DNA from: Streptococcus suis | GTDB taxonomy: Bacteria; Bacillota; Bacilli; Lactobacillales; Streptococcaceae | Length of the DNA: 64,000 nt | Direction: 5' to 3' | Assembly: GCF_002960445.1 (NCBI RefSeq) | Contig: NZ_POJD01000107.1 | Coordinates: forward strand, 1-64,000 | Shown here: positions 8,612 through 18,257 of the stretch, piece after piece | Layout: every line of letters starts with the position of its first letter | Position numbering within the stretch: position 1 is the first letter of the stretch | Translations under genes and position numbers: made by a program | Notes under the pieces: model-generated | Databases searched by the model: none | What the model was told of the DNA's origin: nothing | The model's input: only the letters and a program-made list of their open reading frames with translations

Positions 8612-8875
8612 GGGAGTGGGAAAGAACTTGACTAGTAAAAAGAGTTCGTCAACAAGTCCTTATTTCCAGTTGTTGAGCTGAAACAGTCTATCTCCAGACT
8701 GTTTCACTCCCACCCCCGCACAGCTCAAAAGGTTCAGTGAACCTTTTGAGGTTGGAAATAGAGCGAACTTTGTTCGCAACAGTCGTAATGGTCAGATTTG
8801 GAGTGTAAGACACGAACAAATCTGCCAATCAACCACTGCGGTGAGATGTTGACACTAACTTTGAGTAGTAGTGTT
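8611..8875. repeat. Block of consecutive inverted repeats
   Basis: About 260 gene-free bases are nearly filled with fold-back elements. TGGGAGTG (8611-8618) pairs with CACTCCCA (8705-8712) and encloses two more stems: CAACAA/TTGTTG, and AAACAGTCT with AGACTGTTT. Then come AAAGGTTC/GAACCTTT, GCGAAC-TTT-GTTCGC and CAGATTTG/CAAATCTG. The block ends with an ACACTA/TAGTGT hairpin and a T-run. It resembles an interspersed intergenic repeat cluster. No protein-coding signal was seen. Confidence 0.6.
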
Positions 8876-8897
8876 GATTTTTTTTACTCATTTTCCA

Positions 8898-8918
8898 CTA
8901 TTATGCTTTACATACTAG
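8898..8918. promoter_or_regulatory. Candidate PadR operator, copy 1
   Basis: A 21-base imperfect palindrome starting CTATTATG and ending CATACTAG. It has the same length and end sequences as copies 2 and 3, and it overlaps the -35 box of the PadR operon promoter. Confidence 0.55.
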
Positions 8919-8935
8919 TCAGCTTGCGTTATACT
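8907..8935 (+). promoter_or_regulatory. Promoter of the PadR operon
   Basis: TTTACA (8907-8912) and TATACT (8930-8935) with a 17-base spacer form a near-consensus sigma-A promoter. The transcription start would be near 8942. Operator copy 1 covers the -35 box, and copy 2 starts just after the transcription start. Confidence 0.75.
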
Positions 8936-8947
8936 ATAGATACAAAG

Positions 8948-8968
8948 CTAATAGGTAAAACAAACTAG
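8948..8968. promoter_or_regulatory. Candidate PadR operator, copy 2
   Basis: A 21-base element, CTAATAGGTA then AACAAACTAG around a central A. It shares both end sequences with copy 3, which lies 60 bases downstream, and sits at about +6 of the promoter. Confidence 0.6.
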
Positions 8969-9007
8969 TGATAGAAGACAAAGAAAATCACTTTTATTTT
9001 TATTAAA

Positions 9008-9028
9008 CTAGTTGGTATTACAAACTAG
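9008..9028. promoter_or_regulatory. Candidate PadR operator, copy 3
   Basis: The best of the three palindromes: CTAGTTGGTA and TACAAACTAG around a central T, with one mismatch between the arms. It lies just ahead of the ribosome binding site of the first gene in the operon. Confidence 0.65.
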
Positions 9029-9041
9029 ATAGGGAGGCAGT

Positions 9042-9206
9042 ATGAAACTGGATAAGAAAAGTCCGGAAAATTGGAAACTAGCAGGCATCACGCTTGTGAC
9101 TGCTATTATAACTGGTTGGACTTTGGATTCTATTTTGATCTTAGGTATCCTGTTAGGATCAGGCCTATTATTTGGATTTTTTACAGATGACGAGGAGGGC
9201 TTATGA
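9042..9206 (+). CDS. Small membrane protein heading the PadR operon
   Basis: A 54-residue open frame with a good ribosome binding site (AGGGAGG at about 9031). A charged N-terminus (KLDKKSPENWK) is followed by hydrophobic segments at about 13-30 and 33-48, the second glycine-rich, and an acidic tail (TDDEEG). Its stop overlaps the padR start (ATGA), which supports real translation and coupling. The family is not recognised; the shape suggests a short membrane accessory of the membrane protein encoded later in the operon. Confidence 0.65.
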   Translation: MKLDKKSPENWKLAGITLVTAIITGWTLDSILILGILLGSGLLFGFFTDDEEGL

Positions 9207-9520
9207 AAGAAACCCAAATGCTCAAAGGTGTCCTAGACGGCTGTGTCTTGCAGGTCATTGCCCGACAGGAAATCTATGGTTATGAGTTGGTTCAGGAGTT
9301 GAGAAAACAGGGCTTTGAAAACATGGTCGGAGGAACAGTCTATCCTCTGCTCCAGAAGTTAGAAAAAAATGGCTTAATTTTCAGCCAAAACAAGCCCTCA
9401 CCAGACGGACCAGACAGGAAGTATTTTTATTTAACAGACCAAGGGCAGAGCTACTTAAACGATTTCTGGGTCCAATGGGGAGAACTCGTCGCAAAAGTGG
9501 AGAAAGTGAAAGGAGAATAA
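9203..9520 (+). CDS. PadR-family transcriptional repressor
   Basis: A 105-residue winged-helix protein. It contains the family motifs YGYELVQELRKQGF and GTVYPLLQKLEKNGLI and a wing ending GPDRKYFYLTDQG, then a short C-terminal dimerisation helix. Short PadR-s2 proteins of this type commonly repress their own operon and a neighbouring membrane or efflux gene and respond to a drug or membrane stress. Three copies of a 21-base palindrome cover the operon promoter and leader, so autoregulation is likely. It overlaps the small ORF upstream and is one base from the next gene. Confidence 0.88.
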   Translation: MKETQMLKGVLDGCVLQVIARQEIYGYELVQELRKQGFENMVGGTVYPLLQKLEKNGLIFSQNKPSPDGPDRKYFYLTDQGQSYLNDFWVQWGELVAKVEKVKGE

Positions 9521-9521
9521 G

Positions 9522-10316
9522 ATGAGCAAACAAATGGAATACCGCAAGCAGATTGAAGTGATTGAAAGCCAGCTGACCAAGGAAAACAAGGAATACATGG
9601 GCCGTATCAATGGCTACATGATGATTGCCTCTGTCTTTCACAGGCAGGAAGAAGCAGTGACTGCCCAGCTCTTTAGCATCTACCAAGACGTACTTGAAGC
9701 TCAAAAAGACGGGCTTTCGGCGGAGGATTTTCTGGGCAAAGACAGCAAGCAAATGGCAGACGACCTCCTCAGCTACCTCCCTCCGATTGGTTTCATAGAA
9801 GTCGCAAACCTGAGTGGCCTCATGCTCATCATCTACCTCGGCAGCCAATGGCTGATGGATTTTGCAGGGACAGGCACCATTTCGCTAAACTGGCTGGGCT
9901 TGGTGTGTGACACGGCTCTCAGTTTCCTCCTGCCAGCAGGGATTTTCCTCATTATTCGCGGTCTGATTTACCAGACCAGCAAAATCAAGGTTTGGGCAAG
10001 TTTTCTCTGCATCCCCCTTCTTTTTCTCCTGATTTGTGGGCTTCGTCTTTGGGCAATCCCCAAGGAACCTGACCTGGTTCTGACTGGCTGGGGGCTTGCA
10101 GTACCACTTACCGTTCTCGGTTTAGCTCTGCTATTTTTCCAAAAGGAAAAGTTGGTCCGCTATGTCTTTATGCCTAGTTATCTCTTTATGATTGTTGGCG
10201 GTGTGGTGAATATGGTCATGACTGTCCCAGTTTGGCTCAATCTGGTTTTGCTCATTCTGCCTGCTATGGCCTTTTGGATTGGAAGTGCGGTTTTGTTGGT
10301 GAGGAAACCGAAATAG
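9522..10316 (+). CDS. PadR-operon membrane protein (DUF1048/DUF1129-like)
   Basis: A 264-residue protein. The first 90 or so residues are soluble and helical and resemble the DUF1048/DUF1129 helical domain often found next to PadR regulators. After that come about six membrane helices (roughly 90-113, 125-147, 152-172, 180-200, 209-235, 238-258). It starts one base after padR with its own ribosome binding site. A role in sensing or countering membrane stress under PadR control is inference; no catalytic motif is visible. Confidence 0.65.
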   Translation: MSKQMEYRKQIEVIESQLTKENKEYMGRINGYMMIASVFHRQEEAVTAQLFSIYQDVLEAQKDGLSAEDFLGKDSKQMADDLLSYLPPIGFIEVANLSGLMLIIYLGSQWLMDFAGTGTISLNWLGLVCDTALSFLLPAGIFLIIRGLIYQTSKIKVWASFLCIPLLFLLICGLRLWAIPKEPDLVLTGWGLAVPLTVLGLALLFFQKEKLVRYVFMPSYLFMIVGGVVNMVMTVPVWLNLVLLILPAMAFWIGSAVLLVRKPK

Positions 10317-10327
10317 AAGCGATTTTT

Positions 10328-10336
10328 TGGTATAAT
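10328..10336 (+). promoter_or_regulatory. Extended -10 promoter before the DUF2829 gene
   Basis: TGG then TATAAT (10331-10336) forms an extended -10 element just after the membrane-protein stop codon. It starts a new transcription unit for the DUF2829-SDR-ASCH genes. Confidence 0.6.
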
Positions 10337-10368
10337 GATTGAAAGATAGAAGAATAAGGGAGTTTCAA

Positions 10369-10605
10369 ATGACATTTGAAGAGATTTTACCAGGCTTGAA
10401 GGCCAAGAAAAAGTACGTTCGCACAGGCTGGGGCGGGGCGGAGAACTACGTCCAGCTCTTTGACACCATCGAAGTCCACGGGCAAAAGCTGGAGGCGACG
10501 CCCTATTTCCTCATCAACGTGACCGGCGAGGGTGAGGGCTTCTCCATGTGGAGCCCGACCCCCTGCGACGTCCTTGCGACCGACTGGGTAGAAGTCCATG
10601 ACTAA
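10369..10605 (+). CDS. DUF2829 protein, Tad2-like
   Basis: A 78-residue protein matching DUF2829 in outline: an N-terminal helix and KYVRTGW strand, central strands, and the C-terminal signature WSPTPCDVLATDWVEV. In phages this fold includes Tad2, which blocks Thoeris defence by sequestering the cyclic ADP-ribose signal; chromosomal members are common and mostly unstudied. The ATG at 10369 is chosen because AAGGGAG ends 6 bases before it; an upstream in-frame TTG (10339) has no such site. The second half is GC-rich compared with its neighbours. It overlaps the next gene by 8 bases. Confidence 0.72.
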   Translation: MTFEEILPGLKAKKKYVRTGWGGAENYVQLFDTIEVHGQKLEATPYFLINVTGEGEGFSMWSPTPCDVLATDWVEVHD

Positions 10606-11296
10606 GACAGCCCTCATCACCGGCGTTTCCAGCGGCATTGGTTTAGCACAGGCGAAGATTTTTTTGGAAAATGCCTGGCGTGTCTACGGGATTGATCAGG
10701 CCAGCAAGCCTGACTTGACAGGCGATTTTCACTTTCTACAGCTGGACCTGACAGGCGATTTAAGCCCAGTCTTTTCATGGTGCCAGACAGTTGATGTCCT
10801 CTGTAACACCGCAGGCATACTAGACGATTACCGTCCCCATCTGGATATCGAGGAGGATGAATTAGCTCGCATCTTCGCGGTTAATTTTTTCGCGGTGACC
10901 AGACTAACTCGCCCCTATCTGCAGCAAATGGTGGACAGACAGTCGGGCATCATTATCAATATGTGTTCCATTGCCTCCAGTCTAGCAGGTGGTGGAGGCT
11001 CTGCCTACACCGCCTCCAAGCACGCTTTGGCAGGTTTTACCAAGCAGTTGGCACTGGACTATGCCAAGGATAAGGTTCAGGTCTTCGGCATCGCCCCTGG
11101 TGCCGTTCAGACAGGCATGACCCAGAAGGACTTTGAGCCTGGTGGGCTGGCGGACTGGGTGGCAGACCAGACCCCAATCGGACGCTGGACCCAGCCCAGC
11201 GAAATAGCAGAGCTGACCTTCATGCTAGCCAGTGGCAAATTCACTTCCATGCAGGGACAGATTATCACCATTGACGGTGGCTGGAGTTTGAAGTAG
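10598..11296 (+). CDS. Short-chain dehydrogenase/reductase (FabG-like)
   Basis: A 232-residue classical SDR. It has the nucleotide-binding TGVSSGIG at 9-16, NTAG at 70-73, and the catalytic Ser124, Tyr137 and Lys141 (YTASK), with a C-terminal GQIITIDGG segment. It would reduce or oxidise a carbonyl or hydroxyl using NAD(P)H; the closest named activity is 3-oxoacyl-ACP reductase, but the true substrate is unknown. It starts 8 bases inside the DUF2829 gene, so the two are translationally coupled. The housekeeping fabG would sit in a fatty-acid cluster, which is not present here. Confidence 0.85.
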   Translation: MTKTALITGVSSGIGLAQAKIFLENAWRVYGIDQASKPDLTGDFHFLQLDLTGDLSPVFSWCQTVDVLCNTAGILDDYRPHLDIEEDELARIFAVNFFAVTRLTRPYLQQMVDRQSGIIINMCSIASSLAGGGGSAYTASKHALAGFTKQLALDYAKDKVQVFGIAPGAVQTGMTQKDFEPGGLADWVADQTPIGRWTQPSEIAELTFMLASGKFTSMQGQIITIDGGWSLK

Positions 11297-11309
11297 AAAG
11301 GAAAATCCC

Positions 11310-13336
<2,027 letters not shown>

Positions 13337-13344
13337 GTACTATT

Positions 13345-13890
13345 ATGAATTTTGAAGAAAAAACCATCAACCGTACTGAGATTTTCAAGGGTCATATCTT
13401 TGATGTTGTTGTCGATGATGTGGCTTTGCCAAATGGTGGGACTGGTAAGCGTGAACTGATTTTCCACAAGGGGGCGGTCTGTGTCTTAGCAGTCACTCCT
13501 GAAGGTAAAATGATTTTGGTCAAACAATACCGCAAGGCTATCGAGCGGGCTATCTATGAAATTCCAGCAGGAAAGTTGGAACTAGGCGAAGAAGATACGC
13601 TTGAAGATGCAGCCCTGCGTGAATTGGAAGAAGAAACAGGCTATACCAGTGACAAGCTGACCTTGTTGGCAGATTTTTACTCTGCTATCGGTTTTTGTAA
13701 TGAGCGTATTCGCCTCTATTTAGCTGATAACTTGGTTAAAGTGGAAAACCCTCGTCCCATGGATGAGGACGAGGTCATTGAACTGTCTTATGTAACCCTA
13801 GAAGAAGCCTTGGACTTGGTCGCAAGTGGGGATATTTGTGATGCCAAGACCATCATGGCGGTTCAATATTTACAACTCATGAGAAAGTAG
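13345..13890 (+). CDS. nudF: NUDIX ADP-ribose pyrophosphatase
   Basis: A 181-residue NUDIX hydrolase. The box GKLELGEEDTLEDAALRELE, continuing EETGYT, fits G-x5-E-x7-REL-x-EE-x-G. The upstream YRKAIERAIYEIPAGKLE segment is characteristic of ADP-ribose pyrophosphatases, which split ADP-ribose to AMP and ribose-5-phosphate. It lies 8 bases after glmU in the operon order found in other streptococci. Confidence 0.9.
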   Translation: MNFEEKTINRTEIFKGHIFDVVVDDVALPNGGTGKRELIFHKGAVCVLAVTPEGKMILVKQYRKAIERAIYEIPAGKLELGEEDTLEDAALRELEEETGYTSDKLTLLADFYSAIGFCNERIRLYLADNLVKVENPRPMDEDEVIELSYVTLEEALDLVASGDICDAKTIMAVQYLQLMRK

Positions 13891-13899
13891 GAGATGACA

Positions 13900-14220
13900 G
13901 TGGGCAAGCCCTTGTTAACGGATGACATACTAAAACGAGTGAAAAAAATGCAGGAGGCTGATACAGATGAACGCTTTGGACATTTTAGTCCCAAGCAAAC
14001 GGTATCCATGGATGAAAAAATTTTTGAGCCCATTTTAGATGAAGACTACCAAGGCTACGAGGAAGGACAGACCATCCGTATCCCTGTCAAACCATCGGTG
14101 GTCAAAAGTCGTAGAATTGAAACCATCAAACGCGAAGAATTTCGGGGAAAAGTCAACAAAATTCTCTTCTGGGTCATCGTATTATTGATTATCTTTATTA
14201 TTGCAGTTTTATTTATTTAG
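13900..14220 (+). CDS. macP: MacP-like membrane anchored regulator of class A PBP
   Basis: A 106-residue protein with a charged cytoplasmic N-terminus and one C-terminal membrane helix (about 85-105). The opening GKPLLTDD, the KSRRIE segment, and the place between nudF and mtnN match MacP, the streptococcal cofactor of PBP2a described in S. pneumoniae. I prefer GTG 13900 over ATG 13894, because the ribosome binding site TAGGAG (13888-13893) abuts that ATG and stands 6 bases from the GTG. Identification rests on synteny and short motifs. Confidence 0.7.
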   Translation: MGKPLLTDDILKRVKKMQEADTDERFGHFSPKQTVSMDEKIFEPILDEDYQGYEEGQTIRIPVKPSVVKSRRIETIKREEFRGKVNKILFWVIVLLIIFIIAVLFI

Positions 14221-14228
14221 GAGAAAAG

Positions 14229-14918
14229 ATGAAGTTTGGAATTATTGCTGCCATGCCCCAGGAGCTGAAGATTTTGGTCGAGCATCTCCAGGAAAAAGTA
14301 GAAGTAGCTGTCTTGGGACGGACCTATTACCAAGGTCGAATTGGCCAGCATGAAGTGGTTCTAGTCCAATCAGGCATTGGCAAGGTCATGTCAGCAATGT
14401 CTGTAGCCATCTTGGCTGACCGCTTTGCAGTGGACGCCATTGTCAATACAGGCTCAGCAGGGGCAGTAGCTGACGGGATCGCCATCGGTGATGTGGTGGT
14501 AGCTACTCACTTGGCCTACCACGATGTCGATGTGACGGCTTTTGGCTACGCCTATGGGCAAATGGCAGGGCAGGAATTGTATTATCCAGCAGACCAAGTC
14601 TTGTTAGAACAGTTAACAGGCGTTTTGGCAGAGCAGGAAATAAGTAGCCATCATGGACTGATTGTAACTGGTGACAGTTTTATCGCTGGTCAAGATAAGA
14701 TCGCCAGCATAAAGGAACATTTCCCAGAAGTTCTGGCTGTGGAGATGGAAGGAGCGGCTATTGCCCAAGCGGCCGTTAATACAGGTAAACCCTTCTTAGT
14801 CATCCGTGCCATGAGTGATACAGCCCAAGGGGATGCCAATATCACCTTTGATGAATTTATTATCCAGGCAGGTGAACGGTCTGCCCAGACCCTGATTGCC
14901 TTTTTAGAACAAGCATAA
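14229..14918 (+). CDS. mtnN: 5'-methylthioadenosine/S-adenosylhomocysteine nucleosidase
   Basis: A 229-residue phosphorylase-like nucleosidase that cuts adenine from MTA and SAH, feeding methionine salvage and the AI-2 precursor pathway. It shows the N-terminal GIIAAMPQELK, the VNTGSAGA loop, the substrate-binding VEMEGAAIAQA, and the catalytic Asp in RAMSDTA. The length is typical. It is the last gene of the glmU operon and is followed by a strong terminator. Confidence 0.95.
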   Translation: MKFGIIAAMPQELKILVEHLQEKVEVAVLGRTYYQGRIGQHEVVLVQSGIGKVMSAMSVAILADRFAVDAIVNTGSAGAVADGIAIGDVVVATHLAYHDVDVTAFGYAYGQMAGQELYYPADQVLLEQLTGVLAEQEISSHHGLIVTGDSFIAGQDKIASIKEHFPEVLAVEMEGAAIAQAAVNTGKPFLVIRAMSDTAQGDANITFDEFIIQAGERSAQTLIAFLEQA

Positions 14919-14946
14919 AGCAAGCCTCGCAAGGCTTGCTTTTTTT
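14918..14946 (+). terminator. Terminator after mtnN
   Basis: AAGCAAGCCT (14918-14927) pairs perfectly with AGGCTTGCTT (14932-14941) around CGCA, followed by Ts. It overlaps the mtnN stop codon and lies 26 bases from the end of the leftward rlmD gene. Confidence 0.88.
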
Positions 14947-14971
14947 CTATGCAATAAACCTTGTCAGCAGC

Positions 14972-16324
14972 TTACTTCCTACTCAACTTCACAACCGCCT
15001 CAGTTCGTGCGGTATGGGGAAACATATCAACGGATTGGATGTATTCAACCTTGTAGGCTTTGGTCAGCTCAACCAAATCTCTGGCTAGGGTCGAAACATT
15101 GCAGGATACATAGACCATCTTAGCAGGCTTGTATTCCAAAATCGTTTTGAGGAGTTTTTCGTCTAAGCCAGTCCGAGGGGGGTCTACCACCAGGGCGTCA
15201 GCCCGATAGCCATCCCTGTACCATTGGGGAATGATGTCCTCTGCCTTGCCTGCTTCGTAGTGGGTATTGGTCAGCCCCATCCGTTTGGCGTTGGCCTTAG
15301 CATCTTCGATGGCTTCAGGTATGATGTCCATCCCTCGAACAGACTTGACCTTTCTGGCAAAGGCAAAGCCAATGGTTCCCACACCACAGTAGGCATCAAT
15401 CAAGTCTTCATCGCCAGAAATATCTAATGCTTTGACTGCCTCTCCGTAGAGAACTTCCGTTTGTTGGGGATTTAGTTGGTAGAATGCCCGAGGTGACAGG
15501 GAGAATTCATAATCCAAAACAGCCTCTTCGATGGCCTGTTTGCCCCAGAGAATCTCCGTTTTTTCTCCGTATATATCACTGGACTTCTGCCTATTCCAGT
15601 TTAGAGCAACAGTGACAATAGTAGGAAATTGCTTGGTTACTTCTTCAATGAGTTTGGTCAGATTGACCTGGCAGGAGGTGACAAAAATGACCTGCACCTG
15701 ACCAGATTGACGAGCTCTGCGAACCATAACTGTACGAATGCCCTGCTCCTTACGCTCGTTGTAAATAGGGATACGGTGCTTGGTTAGGAGGTCAGCAATC
15801 CTATTGATAACCTTTTGGGTTTCCTTGTCTTGGACATAGCAGTCTGTAATACCAATCAGGCGATGGGAATTTTCAGCATAGAGGCCAGCCTTGACTTGAC
15901 CCTTGAATGAACGGGTTTGAAACTGTAATTTAGCCCGATAATGACTTGGTTGATCCATTCCAATGGTTGGGTGAATGAGGTAATCCTCATAGCCTGCTGG
16001 CTTAAACTTTTTTAAGGCTTGTTGGAGCAGGTCTTGCTTGAAGTCCAGTTGCTTGTCATAACGAAGGTGCATGATTTGACAGCCACCACAGGCTTGATAA
16101 ATGTCACAGCTTGGTTTGACCCGGAATTTTGATTCCTTGTTAATTTTCAGTAGCCTTGCTTCCACAAAATTACGTTTAACAGAGGTTACTTGACAATAGA
16201 TTTCTTCCCCCTTGAGGGCACCCGGAACAAAGACTAGCGTTTTTTGATAAAAGCCAATACCTTCGCCATTGATACCCATTCGCTTGATTTTCAAGGGAAT
16301 TCGTTGGTTTACTTGTAAATTCAT
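14972..16324 (-). CDS. rlmD: 23S rRNA (uracil-C5)-methyltransferase, RlmD/RlmCD type
   Basis: A 450-residue SAM enzyme that methylates 23S rRNA uracils. It begins with a TRAM domain (about 1-60). The Fe-S cysteines are [10 protein letters not shown] (C-x5-C-x2-C) plus a later Cys. The methyltransferase domain has [18 protein letters not shown] and the catalytic-loop Cys in [12 protein letters not shown]. In S. pneumoniae a single enzyme of this type (RlmCD) modifies two uracils; whether this one does cannot be told. It faces away from recX with only 37 bases between the start codons. The ribosome binding site is weak. Confidence 0.9.
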   Translation of the reverse strand: MNLQVNQRIPLKIKRMGINGEGIGFYQKTLVFVPGALKGEEIYCQVTSVKRNFVEARLLKINKESKFRVKPSCDIYQACGGCQIMHLRYDKQLDFKQDLLQQALKKFKPAGYEDYLIHPTIGMDQPSHYRAKLQFQTRSFKGQVKAGLYAENSHRLIGITDCYVQDKETQKVINRIADLLTKHRIPIYNERKEQGIRTVMVRRARQSGQVQVIFVTSCQVNLTKLIEEVTKQFPTIVTVALNWNRQKSSDIYGEKTEILWGKQAIEEAVLDYEFSLSPRAFYQLNPQQTEVLYGEAVKALDISGDEDLIDAYCGVGTIGFAFARKVKSVRGMDIIPEAIEDAKANAKRMGLTNTHYEAGKAEDIIPQWYRDGYRADALVVDPPRTGLDEKLLKTILEYKPAKMVYVSCNVSTLARDLVELTKAYKVEYIQSVDMFPHTARTEAVVKLSRK

Positions 16325-16349
16325 ATTATTATTTTACCGAAAATTCCTG

Positions 16350-16355
16350 TATAAT
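16350..16355 (+). promoter_or_regulatory. -10 box of recX
   Basis: TATAAT sits 6 bases before the recX ATG. That spacing would give a leaderless or nearly leaderless recX transcript. If real, this is unusual; a further upstream promoter inside rlmD is the alternative. Confidence 0.4.
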
Positions 16356-16361
16356 GAAAGA

Positions 16362-17138
16362 ATGAGAATTACAAAAATCGAAAAGAAAAAACGGCTCTAT
16401 CTCTTAGAAGTTGAAGGACAGGAAAACACCTATATCACAGAAGATACCATTGTTCGCTTCATGCTCAGTAAGGACAAGGACATCACAGAAGAGGAATTTG
16501 GAGCCATTCGGGATTTTGCCCAATTTTCCTATGGGAAAAATTTAGCCCTGTATTTCATTTCCTTCAAGCAGAGAACTAAAAAAGAAGTATTGGAATATCT
16601 GCAAAAATATGAGATTGCAGGAGCCACTGCTCTAAAAATAGTTGCTAATTTGGAAGAAGATAGGTGGATTGACGATAAAGCCTATGTAGAAACCTATATC
16701 CGTCAGAATAGCTTGAATGGTGACAAGGGACCAGCTATGCTTCGGCAAAAATTGATGACCAAGGGAATTTCGAAATCAATAATTGAAGATGGACTGGCTG
16801 AGATTGATTTTTCAGATCTGGCTGAAAGGGTTGCAGAAAAGTTAAGTCGAAAGTATCAATCCAAGTTGCCCCTGCGAGCTTTACAGGATAAGTTGGTTCA
16901 GGGCTTGATGTCCAAGGGATTTTCCTATGAGCTTGCCAAACAGTGCCTTGCTCAATTAGACTTGACATCGGATGAAGAAAATGAAGCAGAGTTGATTGCC
17001 AAGGAGCTGGATAAGCAGTATCGGAAATACAGTCGAAAATATGAGGGATATGAGCTAAAACAACGTTTGACACAGGCTTTGGCCCGCAAAGGATTTGATT
17101 TTGATACTATAAAAACAGCCCTTCGTGAATATCTGTGA
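16362..17138 (+). CDS. recX: RecX regulator of RecA
   Basis: A 258-residue helical protein matching the long RecX form of Firmicutes, with three-helix RecX repeats (for example the [17 protein letters not shown] and [19 protein letters not shown] regions). RecX binds RecA filaments and modulates recombination. ATG 16362 is the natural start, since [11 protein letters not shown] matches the family's N-terminus; the frame stays open upstream only because it crosses the rlmD start region. No clear ribosome binding site lies ahead of it. Confidence 0.9.
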   Translation: MRITKIEKKKRLYLLEVEGQENTYITEDTIVRFMLSKDKDITEEEFGAIRDFAQFSYGKNLALYFISFKQRTKKEVLEYLQKYEIAGATALKIVANLEEDRWIDDKAYVETYIRQNSLNGDKGPAMLRQKLMTKGISKSIIEDGLAEIDFSDLAERVAEKLSRKYQSKLPLRALQDKLVQGLMSKGFSYELAKQCLAQLDLTSDEENEAELIAKELDKQYRKYSRKYEGYELKQRLTQALARKGFDFDTIKTALREYL

Positions 17139-17167
17139 GAAAAATCTTCGCCTAGGTTGAAAAAATA

Positions 17168-17176
17168 TGGTATAAT
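17168..17176 (+). promoter_or_regulatory. Extended -10 promoter of the DUF402 gene
   Basis: TGG then TATAAT (17171-17176), 39 bases ahead of the DUF402 start. Confidence 0.6.
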
Positions 17177-17215
17177 AGTCGAGATAAATTGTAATAGTAG
17201 AAAGTTGGTAACAAA

Positions 17216-17749
17216 GTGAAATTACCAAAGGAAGGCGACTTTATTACTATTCAAAGTTATAAACATGACGGTGAAATTCATCGCACTTGGCGTGACACCA
17301 TGGTATTAAAAACAACGGAAAATGCTGTTATTGGGGTCAATAACCACACCTTAGTGACTGAAAATGATGGCAGACGTTGGGTAACGAGAGAACCAGCAAT
17401 CGTTTATTTTCATAAAAAATACTGGTTCAATATCATTGCTATGATCCGTGAAAACGGTGTTTCCTACTATTGTAACCTTGCTAGTCCTTATGTTCTAGAC
17501 AACGAAGCCCTCAAGTACATCGACTACGACCTAGATGTCAAGGTCTTTGCTGATGGTGAGAAAAGGCTCTTGGATGTGGACGAATACGAGCGTCACCGCA
17601 AGGCTATGAAGTATTCTAGTGATATTGATTTTATTTTGAAGGAAAATGTCAAGATTCTGGTGGACTGGATCAACAATCAACGTGGTCCCTTCTCTCCAGC
17701 CTATGTTAATATCTGGTACAAACGCTATTTAGAACTGCGAAGTAGATAA
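17216..17749 (+). CDS. DUF402 nucleoside tri/diphosphate phosphatase (Ntdp)
   Basis: A 177-residue DUF402 protein. Hallmarks are the central beta-barrel with the [17 protein letters not shown] strand, the YYCNLASP motif, DYDLDVKVF with acidic metal-binding residues, and VDEYERHR. Characterised relatives hydrolyse nucleoside tri- and diphosphates with a divalent metal. It starts with GTG and has its own extended -10 promoter. It commonly follows recX in streptococci. Confidence 0.88.
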   Translation: MKLPKEGDFITIQSYKHDGEIHRTWRDTMVLKTTENAVIGVNNHTLVTENDGRRWVTREPAIVYFHKKYWFNIIAMIRENGVSYYCNLASPYVLDNEALKYIDYDLDVKVFADGEKRLLDVDEYERHRKAMKYSSDIDFILKENVKILVDWINNQRGPFSPAYVNIWYKRYLELRSR

Positions 17750-17764
17750 AGTTAGAAAAGAAAA

Positions 17765-17786
17765 TCCTGTTTTACAGGTTTTTTTC
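17765..17786 (+). terminator. Weak terminator between the DUF402 and DUF960 genes
   Basis: TCCTGT and ACAGG form a short stem around TTT, followed by a run of seven Ts. The stem is short, so partial read-through into the DUF960 gene is likely. Confidence 0.55.
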
Positions 17787-17805
17787 TTACCATAAAGGAG
17801 GAAAG

Positions 17806-18123
17806 ATGGCTTTTGATCAAACAAATGGACGGTACGCAAGTTTTGGTGTTGTCACCTCATTGCCAGGAGAGGTCATTGACAGTTTTTGGTATTTTATTGA
17901 TAACTACTTAAAAGGAGTTATTCCCTTAAAAAGTGTCTTGCGTTTTTCCATCAAAAATAGAAAGGGAAAGGTGACACTTGTGTTTTCTCAAGAGGGCTAT
18001 AGGAATGCCATTGCTTTGGATTTGAACAGTCGCTTCGATCCTTTTTATCCGTCAACGATTTTGGTGATGGATAAGCAGGGCAAGGAAACCATTACCCTGC
18101 CAGATGAAGTGACCCTCCTATAA
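17806..18123 (+). CDS. DUF960 protein
   Basis: A 105-residue small protein with the DUF960 pattern: N-terminal RYASFGVVTSLPGEVID, FWYFIDNYLK, and the alternating strands LRFSIKNRKGKVTLVFSQ. The family has a known fold but no known role. A clear ribosome binding site (AAAGGAGG) precedes ATG 17806. It likely reads through from the DUF402 gene. No signal peptide or membrane segment. Confidence 0.75.
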   Translation: MAFDQTNGRYASFGVVTSLPGEVIDSFWYFIDNYLKGVIPLKSVLRFSIKNRKGKVTLVFSQEGYRNAIALDLNSRFDPFYPSTILVMDKQGKETITLPDEVTLL

Positions 18124-18190
18124 TCATCTTCCATTTTCGCTTCTTGCTCAGCTCTTTTTCATTTGGAATCAATCAAATCACAATAACATC

Positions 18191-18219
18191 TTGTTAATAT
18201 AGTGAATTTAGTGTAAAAT
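18191..18219 (+). promoter_or_regulatory. Promoter of the first GntR gene
   Basis: TTGTTA (18191-18196) and TAAAAT (18214-18219) with a 17-base spacer, 38 bases ahead of the start codon. Confidence 0.6.
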
Positions 18220-18257
18220 AATGGTGAGAGATTGTGCTGATTCGAAAGGAGGATGCT

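Noticed and set aside
9381-9848. 155-codon leftward open frame across padR and the next gene
   Set aside because: It lies opposite two well-supported genes with strong motifs and has no initiation signal of its own.
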